Assembly: GCA_031289165.1 (NCBI GenBank)
Contig: JAITPZ010000168.1
Coordinates: 1-9,983 of the forward strand
Source: Synergistaceae bacterium
GTDB lineage: Bacteria; Synergistota; Synergistia; Synergistales; Aminobacteriaceae
Reading direction: 5' to 3'
Length of the DNA stretch: 9,983 bases
The translations under genes and the position numbers were made by a program. Each line of letters starts with the position of its first letter. Position 1 is the stretch's first letter. The notes below the pieces were generated by a model. It searched no databases and had not been told where the DNA came from. It worked only from the letters and a program-made list of their open reading frames with translations. This document shows, piece by piece, positions 1 through 5,799 of this stretch.

Positions 1-897
1 CAGCACAGGGATATGATAGGCGGCGGCCAGCGCCGCAGAGTTGCGCCAGGCCTCGACCCCGCCGATGCGGATTAAGTCCGGCTGCCACATGTCCAAGGCG
101 TTACGACGGATGAGTTCCTGGAGAGCATTGCAGTCGTACTCCCTTTCTCCCATCGCCAGAGCCAACCCGCATTTGTGGCGCAGAAACGCATAACCATCGA
201 AGTCTGTGTTGGAGACCGGCTCCTCAAACCACCGAATCCCTATTGCGCGCGCGCCGTCGGCAAGCGCCGCTGCCTGCGGAACGCTCATTCCCTGATTGGC
301 GTCCATCATAATTGCTACTGACTCTCCCAAGGCTTCGCGGCATTTGCGCAAACGTGCGATGTCGTGTTCTACGCCTTTCGCCGATCCGACTTTGATCTTG
401 ACGGCGGTAAACCCCCTTGCCTTGTAACCAGTGACCTCTTCAAGAAGCTCCCCGTCAGAATAGGAGAGCCACCCACCGCTGCCGTAGACCGGAATCTTCC
501 GGCCTCCGCTACCTAAGATCTTCCAGACCGGCTGGCCGAGAACATGCCCCCACGTATCCCACATGGCTACGTTGAGCGTTGCGATGGCCCACTGCTGTAA
601 ACCTTTTTGCCCGAAGTATTCCGTTTCTTTTTCGTAGTCCCCTTTAACGCGCACCGCCTCATACACGTCGTAGTGGCCCGCCAGAAGGAAATTCCGAAGG
701 TCCCGCAGCACACCTTCTATGGCGCTGCGCGAATAATGAAAAGACAACAGATACCCTTGACCGGTTATCCCTCCTTCGAGTTCGATTTCGGCGACGTAAA
801 ATGCAATTTCCGAAATGTCGTGCGTCGAATCGGCGATGGGCTTCGTAATGGAAGAAACGGCGCGATAGATTCGCATGTCACGGATTTCGGTTTTCAT
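1..897 (-). CDS. Mandelate racemase/muconate lactonizing enzyme family protein (enolase superfamily), 3' end beyond the window
   Basis: The first 299 residues are visible and the frame is open at position 1. The N-terminal capping domain spans roughly residues 1-125, followed by the (beta/alpha) barrel. Mandelate racemase-subgroup residues are in register: the K-x-K base motif at K167/K169 (VKIKVG), metal ligands D199 (MMDAN), E225 (WFEEP) and E251 (MGERE), and D274 (WQPDLIRIGG). The partner histidine of the Asp-His dyad should fall about two codons past the edge, so it cannot be checked. The family abstracts a proton alpha to a carboxylate, giving sugar-acid dehydratases or racemases; the substrate cannot be read here. 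The ATG is preceded by GAGGAGG at 7-nt spacing and lies 12 nt after the stop of the creatininase-fold gene, so the two are surely co-transcribed. The family call is firm; the specific activity is open. Confidence 0.93.
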   Translation of the reverse strand, partial: MKTEIRDMRIYRAVSSITKPIADSTHDISEIAFYVAEIELEGGITGQGYLLSFHYSRSAIEGVLRDLRNFLLAGHYDVYEAVRVKGDYEKETEYFGQKGLQQWAIATLNVAMWDTWGHVLGQPVWKILGSGGRKIPVYGSGGWLSYSDGELLEEVTGYKARGFTAVKIKVGSAKGVEHDIARLRKCREALGESVAIMMDANQGMSVPQAAALADGARAIGIRWFEEPVSNTDFDGYAFLRHKCGLALAMGEREYDCNALQELIRRNALDMWQPDLIRIGGVEAWRNSAALAAAYHIPVL

Positions 898-909
898 TTC
901 TCCGCCTCC

Positions 910-2016
910 TCAAAAGGGACCCACTCTGGAGATGCCGTAAACCGACCGCCAGCCCTCGCTCATGGGTTCTTTGAGGTAAGGTGCGAGTTCTTCTTCGGTG
1001 CGCAGCGAGAAGTCCTTGACAGGCGGCACGGTCCCGGCAGGATAAGTCTCCAGGATGTCCTCCACCAACTGCACTAACAATTTGCACATGAACACGACCG
1101 GCCGTTTTGCTTTGGCCGGGTCCGCGATGGACTGTTTGCCGATGACCCCTTCCGGCGTCGCGCTTATCTCAATGGCCGCGTGCCCCTCGCCGTCGCACCA
1201 CTGATGCGGGCGGTTGTAATCCTGGATGGAGCCATCGAACCAACCGTCTTTCATCAGTATTTTAGGAGCGGTGTCCGTAAAGTATTTCTTGTCGATCATA
1301 TCGGGAAAAAGCAACAACCCCAGTGATGTTTCAGCCTCCCCGGCGTGCCCAAACGGCATTTCCCATTGATCCTTTTTGCCGCTCAACGGACGGAAGAAGT
1401 CGCGGCAAGCTGTAATCCAGTCGAACACCTGGTAGATGCCCGGCAGTTGGAAGCGTTTGCAGAACTCCTGTACGGCCGTATGCAACGTGTACATATGCCC
1501 GTGATTGTTGACCAGAATGATCTTGCGGTATCCGTCATTCCAAAGCCCCAGCATGATCGCGATGATTTGTTCGGCGAGGATGTCCTGCGGCATGATGATC
1601 GTTCCCGCCATGCCGAGGTGGTGGTGCGGATGCCCCCCGTAAAGAATTGGGTGAGTCAAGCTCACTTCATATCCCAGTTTTGCGGTGTAGCGGCGTACGC
1701 CTTCCATGTAGTTGGCGACCTGGAACGTGTCGTGGCCGGTCGGCAGGCCGTCCCCGTGGCATTCGGAACAACCGATGGGCAGGAGTACGATGTCGTTTTT
1801 GTGCCGTTTTTCACGAGCGAGTGCGTGGGGGGTGGTCTGAATGTAACAACAGGGCTTTCCCAGTTCAGACGGAGAAGGAATCTCAAAGTCCTCCTTCAGC
1901 CATTTGTCCAACTGTTTTTCGTCGGCGTCCCATACCATCTTTTTGATTTTGCCGATATGAGTGTCCTCGAACTTGACTTCCGGGTTTTCCGTTTCGATCC
2001 ACTTGATCTTTCCCAA
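910..2016 (-). CDS. Creatininase-family metal-dependent amidohydrolase, probable IolN-like diketo-inositol (3-dehydro-scyllo-inosose) hydrolase
   Basis: The creatininase fold is shown by its metal-site motifs. Numbered from the upstream ATG at 2037, these are SECHG (E92, H94), the GHD motif with D103, VNNHGH (H179), and HAGEAET (E234/E236). At about 370 residues it is longer than ordinary creatininases (about 240-260): it has an N-terminal extension of about 80 residues and a C-terminal tail of about 50. That build recalls IolN, the ring-opening hydrolase of the alternative inositol pathway described in Thermotoga and Paracoccus. This subfamily match is from memory, not a search. The start is set at TTG 2016: AGGAGGAG lies 7 nt upstream, whereas the ATG at 2037 has no ribosome site and would place that AGGAGG inside the gene. 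It is the first gene of an operon with the enolase-superfamily gene and is divergent from a LacI regulator. Another cyclic amide or lactone substrate is possible. Confidence 0.88.
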   Translation of the reverse strand: MGKIKWIETENPEVKFEDTHIGKIKKMVWDADEKQLDKWLKEDFEIPSPSELGKPCCYIQTTPHALAREKRHKNDIVLLPIGCSECHGDGLPTGHDTFQVANYMEGVRRYTAKLGYEVSLTHPILYGGHPHHHLGMAGTIIMPQDILAEQIIAIMLGLWNDGYRKIILVNNHGHMYTLHTAVQEFCKRFQLPGIYQVFDWITACRDFFRPLSGKKDQWEMPFGHAGEAETSLGLLLFPDMIDKKYFTDTAPKILMKDGWFDGSIQDYNRPHQWCDGEGHAAIEISATPEGVIGKQSIADPAKAKRPVVFMCKLLVQLVEDILETYPAGTVPPVKDFSLRTEEELAPYLKEPMSEGWRSVYGISRVGPF

Positions 2017-2022
2017 AATCAA

Positions 2023-2031
2023 TCTCCTCCT
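2023..2031 (-). promoter_or_regulatory. Strong Shine-Dalgarno that decides a TTG start
   Basis: Reading the minus strand, AGGAGGAGA precedes ATT and the TTG codon at 2016-2014. The spacing from AGGAGGAG to TTG is 7 nt. The nearest upstream in-frame ATG (2037) has only AT-rich sequence before it, so the ribosome site fits the TTG, not the ATG. Confidence 0.7.
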
Positions 2032-2045
2032 GATCATGTTTAAAA

Positions 2046-2058
2046 TTTCGCTGCGAAA
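2046..2058. promoter_or_regulatory. Palindrome TTTCGC-T-GCGAAA, candidate operator in the leader of the hydrolase operon
   Basis: Two perfect 6-bp arms flank a single central T, 15 bp upstream of the ribosome site of the creatininase-family gene. An inverted repeat this size in this place fits a repressor site or a small hairpin in the 5' leader. Which protein binds is unknown. It does not share the central CG pair layout of the LacI-type palindrome at 2349-2362, so a different regulator is possible. Confidence 0.4.
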
Positions 2059-2094
2059 GTTGAGATATCAGTCAGCATGAAATCAAGAAACATA

Positions 2095-2129
2095 GTTACA
2101 TCGTTACATTTTCGGGATTATTCGGGATT
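2095..2129. repeat. Two adjacent tandem direct duplications (GTTACAT x2, TTCGGGATT x2)
   Basis: GTTACAT occurs at 2095-2101 and 2103-2109 (8-bp period). TTCGGGATT occurs at 2111-2119 and 2121-2129 (10-bp period, one helical turn). A third GTTACAT lies at 2260-2266. The block sits about 80-115 bp upstream of the start of the hydrolase operon, where an activator could bind. Replication slippage is the plain alternative. Confidence 0.45.
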
Positions 2130-2164
2130 TTAGGGACGATAACCTTCATCCTGTGTGTATCTAC

Positions 2165-2310
2165 CCCATGAAATTCGGGCAGTATTGGACTTCACTTTGT
2201 TGTGTAAGCTCGTCCCCTTCACGTTGGCCTTAGGTAACGCACACCAGGATTTTCATCCCGTTACATCCCGCACCGAATTATCACTGGAAGGGGTGGAGGC
2301 CTACGCCCCA
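2165..2310 (-). other. Segment with RNA-like nested helices, upstream of the hydrolase operon (possible leader RNA or group II intron fragment)
   Basis: On the minus strand a 7-bp pairing, AATTCGG (2279-2273) with CCGAATT (2178-2172), encloses two further helices. The first is GTAACG (2264-2259) with CGTTAC (2239-2234), containing a GGAT-GAAA-ATCC tetraloop hairpin (2258-2247). The second is CTTACAC (2208-2202) with GTGAAG (2195-2190), one base bulged, with an outer GTCC/GGAC option at its ends. Upstream of it, GGGG (2309-2306) can pair CCCC (2293-2290). Several helices, one GNRA-capped, inside 150 bases look like a folded RNA more than a gene. The flavour resembles group II intron domain I, but I see no domain V-like hairpin and no reverse transcriptase, so that label is a guess. 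A structured 5' leader of the co-directional operon is the other option. A 64-codon open frame on the plus strand here (2155-2349) shows no recognisable protein. Confidence 0.35.
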
Positions 2311-2348
2311 AGGAAACGTCCACTTGACCTCTTATTGCTAAACCACTA

Positions 2349-2362
2349 GGTAAGCGCTTATC
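2349..2362. promoter_or_regulatory. LacI-family operator candidate GGTAAGCGCTTATC
   Basis: The core TAAGCGCTTA (2351-2360) is a perfect 10-bp palindrome around a central CG. It closely follows the general LacI/GalR operator pattern TGTAAGCGCTTACA. It lies in the divergent region, about 225 bp before the LacI-family gene and about 330 bp before the hydrolase operon. Autoregulation or control of the divergent operon by the neighbouring regulator is the natural inference. Confidence 0.6.
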
Positions 2363-2486
2363 CTATGACGTTATATTAAGCCAACAATGTTTCTATGTCA
2401 AGAGGCCAATTCTCACCTATAATTGTTGCGTATAAACGTAGCATCATTAGCGAATTTACCTTGTATTTTTCTTTTCTCTTTATTGA
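2363..2486. other. AT-rich intergenic stretch, nothing recognised
   Basis: This is the AT-rich part of the 548-base gap between the two divergent transcription units. I see no coding frame, no convincing hairpin and no consensus promoter in it. Its low GC contrasts sharply with the ATPase operon to the right of the window. Confidence 0.4.
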
Positions 2487-2501
2487 TGAGAATCATTTTC
2501 A
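2487..2501. promoter_or_regulatory. Fur-box-like 7-1-7 inverted repeat TGAGAAT-C-ATTTTCA
   Basis: It matches the Fur 7-1-7 pattern TGATAATnATTATCA in 12 of 14 arm positions, with both centre-proximal half-site cores intact. It lies about 30 bp upstream of the proposed -10 box of the LacI-family gene. Chance similarity in AT-rich DNA is a real possibility, and no iron-related gene is visible nearby. Confidence 0.3.
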
Positions 2502-2531
2502 AGTTTATCGTTTATCTTTCAACAAAACTGT

Positions 2532-2537
2532 TATACT
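2532..2537 (+). promoter_or_regulatory. Probable -10 box (TATACT) of the LacI-family gene
   Basis: TATACT is followed by a plausible start of transcription near 2543. The -35 side is weak (T-rich, around 2509-2514). A transcript starting here would give a leader of about 40 nt before the ATG at 2586. This supports that ATG over the in-frame TTG at 2538, which would sit upstream of the transcript start. Confidence 0.4.
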
Positions 2538-2585
2538 TTGAGGGGTGAAGTATGTTTTCACAATTCGATAAACAAGGGAAGCATT

Positions 2586-3650
2586 ATGGGGACATCAAAC
2601 AACAATATCAGCGACATCGCCAGACGAGCAGGCGTATCTACAACGACAGTCTACAAAGCCATGCACAATCTCAAGGGGGTAAGCGATGCCCGGCGAGCGG
2701 AAATTCTGAAAATCGCGCAGGAGATGAACTATCAAGGAAACCCTATCGCGCGCACTCTGGCACGCAAAACAATCCGGATCGGCGTCGTATTCGAAGCCCT
2801 CAACCCGGAATTCACATTTCACGCGTTGGAAGGGGTCAAAGCGATCTACGAGCAATTTAAGCATTACAACGTGGAGATGATTTTTTGCAAAACGGGCGGA
2901 GATGTCGATAAAAAAAGGGTATTGGACAACTTCGCGAGTCTTCTGGAACAGGAAGTGAATGGCATCATCCTGTTCCCTTCAATCCCCTATTTGGAATACG
3001 CTCAATTCAATTCCACCATAGAGGAAAGAAAACTTCCGGTCGTCACCATCGTCAACGATGTCCCCCATTTGAAATGTCTTGTCCGCGTACAATACGACGG
3101 CGAGCTTCTCGGCCGCATGGCTGGAGACTTGATGAACCTCTGCAATCCCGGCGGCAGCAGTGCCGTAATAATAGGGAACAAGGACGTCAACGCGCAGGAA
3201 CGCACTATTGCCGGATTCAAGGCGGTGATTGAAGGGCGCGGCGGAGAGGTCGTAGCTGCATATGAAAACCAATATATCGAGGACATCAATCGGCTTGTCA
3301 TGGACCGATTGTTCAAAACGTCGCCGTCAGTCAATGGAATTTTCGTCGGCGTCTCTCAATCGGTTCAGGTAATCGATTATCTCAGAGAACGGGGACTACT
3401 CCCGCTGCTTCGAGTTATTACCGTGGACACCTACCCGTACCTGACGCAATGCCTCGCTGCTGGTGACATTATCGCGACGCTCGACCGCCAGCCCTTCCAG
3501 ATGGGACGCATTGCCGTAAGAGCCATATATTCGTATCTGAACGATGCGCGTTTGCCCGAAAATCGGATTCTCTTGCCGGGTTCAGTGGTTTTGCCGTCCG
3601 GTGTTGGGTATGTCCAGCAGCCCAGAGAGCCTCTGTTGGAGATATTCTGA
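2586..3650 (+). CDS. LacI-family transcriptional regulator
   Basis: The 354-residue protein has the LacI/GalR layout. A helix-turn-helix lies at residues 8-27 (ISDIARRAGVS then TTTVYKAMH), and a hinge region with NPIARTLAR at about 52-60. A periplasmic-binding-protein-like sensor domain runs from about 63 to the end. Its final part (VDTYPYLTQCLAAGDIIATL, then a DRQPFQMGRIAVRAI-type segment, 281-314) resembles sugar-binding domains of the Peripla_BP_4 type, so the ligand is probably a sugar or cyclitol. ATG 2586 is chosen because it puts the helix-turn-helix at the normal distance from the N-terminus and has AAGGGAAG just upstream; an in-frame TTG at 2538 adds 16 atypical residues. The gene is divergent from the hydrolase/enolase-superfamily operon and is its likely regulator. 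Its stop lies right where the decayed integrase fragment on the other strand fades out, so this may mark a recombination breakpoint. Confidence 0.93.
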   Translation: MGTSNNNISDIARRAGVSTTTVYKAMHNLKGVSDARRAEILKIAQEMNYQGNPIARTLARKTIRIGVVFEALNPEFTFHALEGVKAIYEQFKHYNVEMIFCKTGGDVDKKRVLDNFASLLEQEVNGIILFPSIPYLEYAQFNSTIEERKLPVVTIVNDVPHLKCLVRVQYDGELLGRMAGDLMNLCNPGGSSAVIIGNKDVNAQERTIAGFKAVIEGRGGEVVAAYENQYIEDINRLVMDRLFKTSPSVNGIFVGVSQSVQVIDYLRERGLLPLLRVITVDTYPYLTQCLAAGDIIATLDRQPFQMGRIAVRAIYSYLNDARLPENRILLPGSVVLPSGVGYVQQPREPLLEIF

Positions 3651-3983
3651 TTGAGTTGAATGATTGTCAGCTCGCTTCTTAATTTCTCTGATTTGACGCG
3701 ACCCCAGAACAGGAAGGATAAAGTGCTCCACCCGCGACCAAAGGTGTCTGCAATGATCTTCGGTATGCACATTTTTTTGACGTTTGTCAAACCATTCCTG
3801 CGCGACATTCCCAAAAGTTTGTTGAGCCTGGATTAAAACCTGTTTGGCCGCCTCTTTCGGGTCTACCCCATTGGATATTCCTTTCCGAAGATCATCACGT
3901 TTTTCGCGAGCCTCTTTGAGCGACACCGTAGGATAAACGCCAAGAGACAGTTTTTTTTCTTTACCATTCTGCCAGTGTGGAAA
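3651..3983 (-). pseudogene. Decayed N-terminal fragment of a P4-type tyrosine integrase
   Basis: Translated without needing a start, the minus strand gives an NGKEKKLSLGVYPTVSLKEA segment, then REKRDDLRKGISNGVDP, a linker with TFGNVAQEWFDKRQ, and FILPVLGSRQIREIK. These are hallmarks of the DUF4102 arm-binding domain and the start of the core-binding domain of P4/prophage integrases. The first 40-50 residues are missing: an in-frame TGA sits at 3986-3984, in the T-tract of the tRNA terminator. After REIK (about 3676) the similarity drifts, and a one-base shift would restore SELTIIQ-like residues before it ends near the LacI-family stop. The whole catalytic domain (the R-H-R-Y residues) is absent, so the fragment is inactive. 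It lies on the same strand as, and directly downstream of, tRNA-Cys, the usual target of such integrases. The exact left boundary is uncertain by some tens of bases. Confidence 0.82.
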
Positions 3984-3984
3984 T

Positions 3985-4013
3985 CAAAAAAAACCCGCCT
4001 TTCGAGCGGGTTT
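3985..4013 (-). terminator. Intrinsic terminator of tRNA-Cys
   Basis: Read on the minus strand, AAACCCGC, a 7-nt loop TCGAAAG and GCGGGTTT form an 8-bp stem that runs into eight consecutive T. It lies 33 nt after the encoded CCA end of tRNA-Cys. Confidence 0.88.
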
Positions 4014-4046
4014 CTAAACTTCACCGGAGACCTCCGGACTGACTTC

Positions 4047-4120
4047 TGGAGGCGGCACCCAGATTCGAACTGGGGATAAAGGATTTGCAGTCCTCTGCCT
4101 TACCACTTGGCTATGCCGCC
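4047..4120 (-). tRNA. tRNA-Cys (anticodon GCA)
   Basis: The 74-nt gene has a 7-bp acceptor stem GGCGGCA/TGCCGCC, a D arm GCC...GGC, and an anticodon stem GAGGA/TCCTT with loop CTGCAAA (anticodon GCA). The T arm is CCCAG-TTCGAAT-CTGGG, and the discriminator base is U as expected for Cys. The CCA end is encoded in the DNA. It stands alone with its own promoter and terminator. The integrase relic just downstream suggests that its 3' end served as an attachment site. I find no second copy of the tRNA 3' end in this window. Confidence 0.97.
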
Positions 4121-4169
4121 TTCTCAAAACTGAGAAATGCGTTTAAGTGACTGAACAACAACGGGTTGA

Positions 4170-4199
4170 ATTTTAAGCTATTTACCAGGGATTCGTCAA
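4170..4199 (-). promoter_or_regulatory. Sigma-70-type promoter of tRNA-Cys
   Basis: On the minus strand, TTGACG (4199-4194) and TAAAAT (4175-4170) are separated by 18 bp, about 50 bp upstream of the mature tRNA 5' end. A TTCTCA/TGAGAA hairpin (4121-4136) lies in the leader directly before the tRNA. Confidence 0.65.
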
Positions 4200-4296
4200 G
4201 GGTTAAAAACTTAAGACGCAGACATATCTCAGAAAGAGGGCAGATAAGATAAAACAAATGGCGCCCGGCTTCGGAACGGTGGCTCAATTTCACCGG

Positions 4297-4325
4297 AACG
4301 GGGAGCGCGATCACGCGCCCCCGTT
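4297..4325 (-). terminator. Strong GC hairpin at the end of the ATPase operon
   Basis: On the minus strand AACGGGG-GCGCG, loop TGAT, CGCGC-T-CCCCGTT forms a 12-bp stem with one bulged T, starting 9 nt after the subunit B stop. There is no T-run after it, so it may act in mRNA 3'-end stabilisation or attenuation, or depend on other factors, rather than be a classic intrinsic terminator. A second weaker pairing (CGGTG/CACCG) follows within 25 nt. Confidence 0.55.
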
Positions 4326-4334
4326 GGATTTCTC

Positions 4335-5795
4335 TTATTTTAAAGCTGCGGAATTTTCTCCGGATAAGGCGGGAGACGCCGCGGGGGCGGCCGCATTCGT
4401 GGATGGCTCGCCGCCGGGCCGGGGCTGCTGATTGGGTTTGATGTACTTTTCCATGTCCTCCAGGGATATTCGCGTCAGGGCGCTCGTCGGCAGCATCGCC
4501 AGAAGACGCCAGGACATGTCGAGCGACTGTCCGATGTCGCGGTCCTCATCTTTTGCCTGGCCGACGAAGGTTTTTTCGAACGCCTCCCCGAAGGCGAGAA
4601 ACGCCTTGTCGTCGTCGTCGAGTTCGTCCGCGCCGACGACCTCCGCCAGCGCCTTGATCTCCTGAACGCGACTGTAACTCGCGAAAAGCTGGCTCGATAC
4701 GCTCGGATGGTCCTCGCGCGTGTAGCCCTTTCCGATGCCGTCCTTCATCAGGCGCGACAGGCTGGGCAGCGGGTCGATGGGCGGGTAGACTCCGCGGGCG
4801 TCGAGTTCGCGCGAAAGCACGATCTGTCCCTCCGTGATGAAACCCGTCTGATCGGGAACGGGGTTGGTGATGTCGTCGTTCGGCATGGTCAGAATCGGAA
4901 GGAACGTGATGCTCCCCTCTTTCCCGCTGATGACGCCCGCGCGCTCGTAAAGCGAGGCGAGGTCGCTGTAAAGGTAGGAGGGATAGCCCTTGCGGCTGGG
5001 AATCTCGCCCCGGGAAACTGAGAGCTCGCGCAGCGCCTCGCAGTAGCTTGTGATGTCCGTGATGATGACCAGAACGTGCATCCCGAGGTCGAAGGCCAGA
5101 TATTCCGCCGCCGTCAGGGCGTAGCGCGGCGTGGCGATACGCTCGATGACGGGGTCGTCCGCCAGGTTCAGAAACAGGACGAGGTTCGACCCGCGACGCG
5201 AGAGGCTGGACACGAACGCGGCCGCATCGTCGTGCTTGATTCCGACCCCGGCGAATACGACGGCGAAGTTCTCGGCCCTGAGAAGCCGCGCCTGAGAGGC
5301 GATCTGGATGGCCAGGCGATTGTGCGGCAGGCCGTTGCCGGAGAAAATAGGCAGCTTCTGCCCGCGAATCAGCGTCATCAAAACATCGATCGTCGAAAAT
5401 CCCGTGTTGATGAAGTCCCGCGGATAGACGCGCGCCATGGGGTTTATGGGCGCGCCGTTGACGTTGCGCCGCGTGTTGCCGTAAATGGGACCGCTTCCGT
5501 CGAGCGGGCGGCCCAGGCCGTCGAAGGTCCTTCCGAGGATGGACGGCGAGAGGGCGATCTCCAGTGGACGACCGGTGAAACGCACCCGCGACGTCGCGGG
5601 GACAAGGCCCTCCGTTCCGGCAAAGACCTGAACCATGACGGCGTCCCGGCCGACCATGACGGCGCGGCCCAGCCGAACGTCGCCGTCGTCCATCAGGAGC
5701 TCCACGACCTCGTCGTACCCGACCCCTTCGATGCCCCTCAGTATTACGATGGGTCCGTTAATTTTTTCTATTCCGGTGTATTCCGTGAGGGCCAT
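4335..5795 (-). CDS. atpB: V/A-type ATPase subunit B (non-catalytic nucleotide-binding stator subunit)
   Basis: The 486-residue protein is the B subunit that alternates with A in the A3B3 head of the cytoplasmic V1/A1 sector. The degenerate P-loop FSGNGLPHN (151-159) in place of a Walker A lysine motif marks it as the non-catalytic partner. Further B signatures are VGIKHDD (184-190), SRGEIPSRKGYPSYLYSDLA (261-280), SLYERAG (281-287), and PSLSRLMKDGIG (344-355), whose R348 should be the arginine that completes the A-site in this family. The core ends near 455. The last 30 residues form a Pro/Ala/Gly-rich tail that looks disordered and is longer than in most relatives I recall. ATG 5795 follows the A stop after 4 nt and uses GAAGGGG at the 3' end of A as ribosome site, so A and B are translationally coupled. 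It is the last gene of the operon; no subunit D follows. Confidence 0.97.
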   Translation of the reverse strand: MALTEYTGIEKINGPIVILRGIEGVGYDEVVELLMDDGDVRLGRAVMVGRDAVMVQVFAGTEGLVPATSRVRFTGRPLEIALSPSILGRTFDGLGRPLDGSGPIYGNTRRNVNGAPINPMARVYPRDFINTGFSTIDVLMTLIRGQKLPIFSGNGLPHNRLAIQIASQARLLRAENFAVVFAGVGIKHDDAAAFVSSLSRRGSNLVLFLNLADDPVIERIATPRYALTAAEYLAFDLGMHVLVIITDITSYCEALRELSVSRGEIPSRKGYPSYLYSDLASLYERAGVISGKEGSITFLPILTMPNDDITNPVPDQTGFITEGQIVLSRELDARGVYPPIDPLPSLSRLMKDGIGKGYTREDHPSVSSQLFASYSRVQEIKALAEVVGADELDDDDKAFLAFGEAFEKTFVGQAKDEDRDIGQSLDMSWRLLAMLPTSALTRISLEDMEKYIKPNQQPRPGGEPSTNAAAPAASPALSGENSAALK

Positions 5796-5799
5796 CTTC

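Noticed and set aside
607..1077. 156-codon plus-strand frame spanning the junction of the two minus-strand enzymes
   Set aside because: Antisense to two well-supported genes and crosses their intergenic gap; no motif.
1345..2043. 232-codon plus-strand frame opposite the creatininase-family gene
   Set aside because: Fully antisense to a gene with clear metal-site motifs; the translation matches no family I recognise.
2155..2349. 64-codon plus-strand frame in the divergent intergenic region
   Set aside because: No Shine-Dalgarno and no recognised motif. The same bases form nested inverted pairings on the minus strand, which explains the sequence better as an RNA or as non-coding DNA.
2552..2860. 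102-codon frame with a good ribosome site (AGGGGTGAAG) overlapping the LacI-family gene start
   Set aside because: Out of frame with the LacI-family helix-turn-helix and composed of basic, low-information sequence. The AGGGGTG probably lies at the extreme 5' end of the transcript. A leader peptide is not excluded but nothing supports it.
3431..3814. 127-codon minus-strand frame overlapping the LacI-family 3' end and the integrase relic
   Set aside because: Mostly antisense to the LacI-family gene. Only a short stretch (SELTIIQ) may be frame-shifted integrase remnant, which is noted under the pseudogene.
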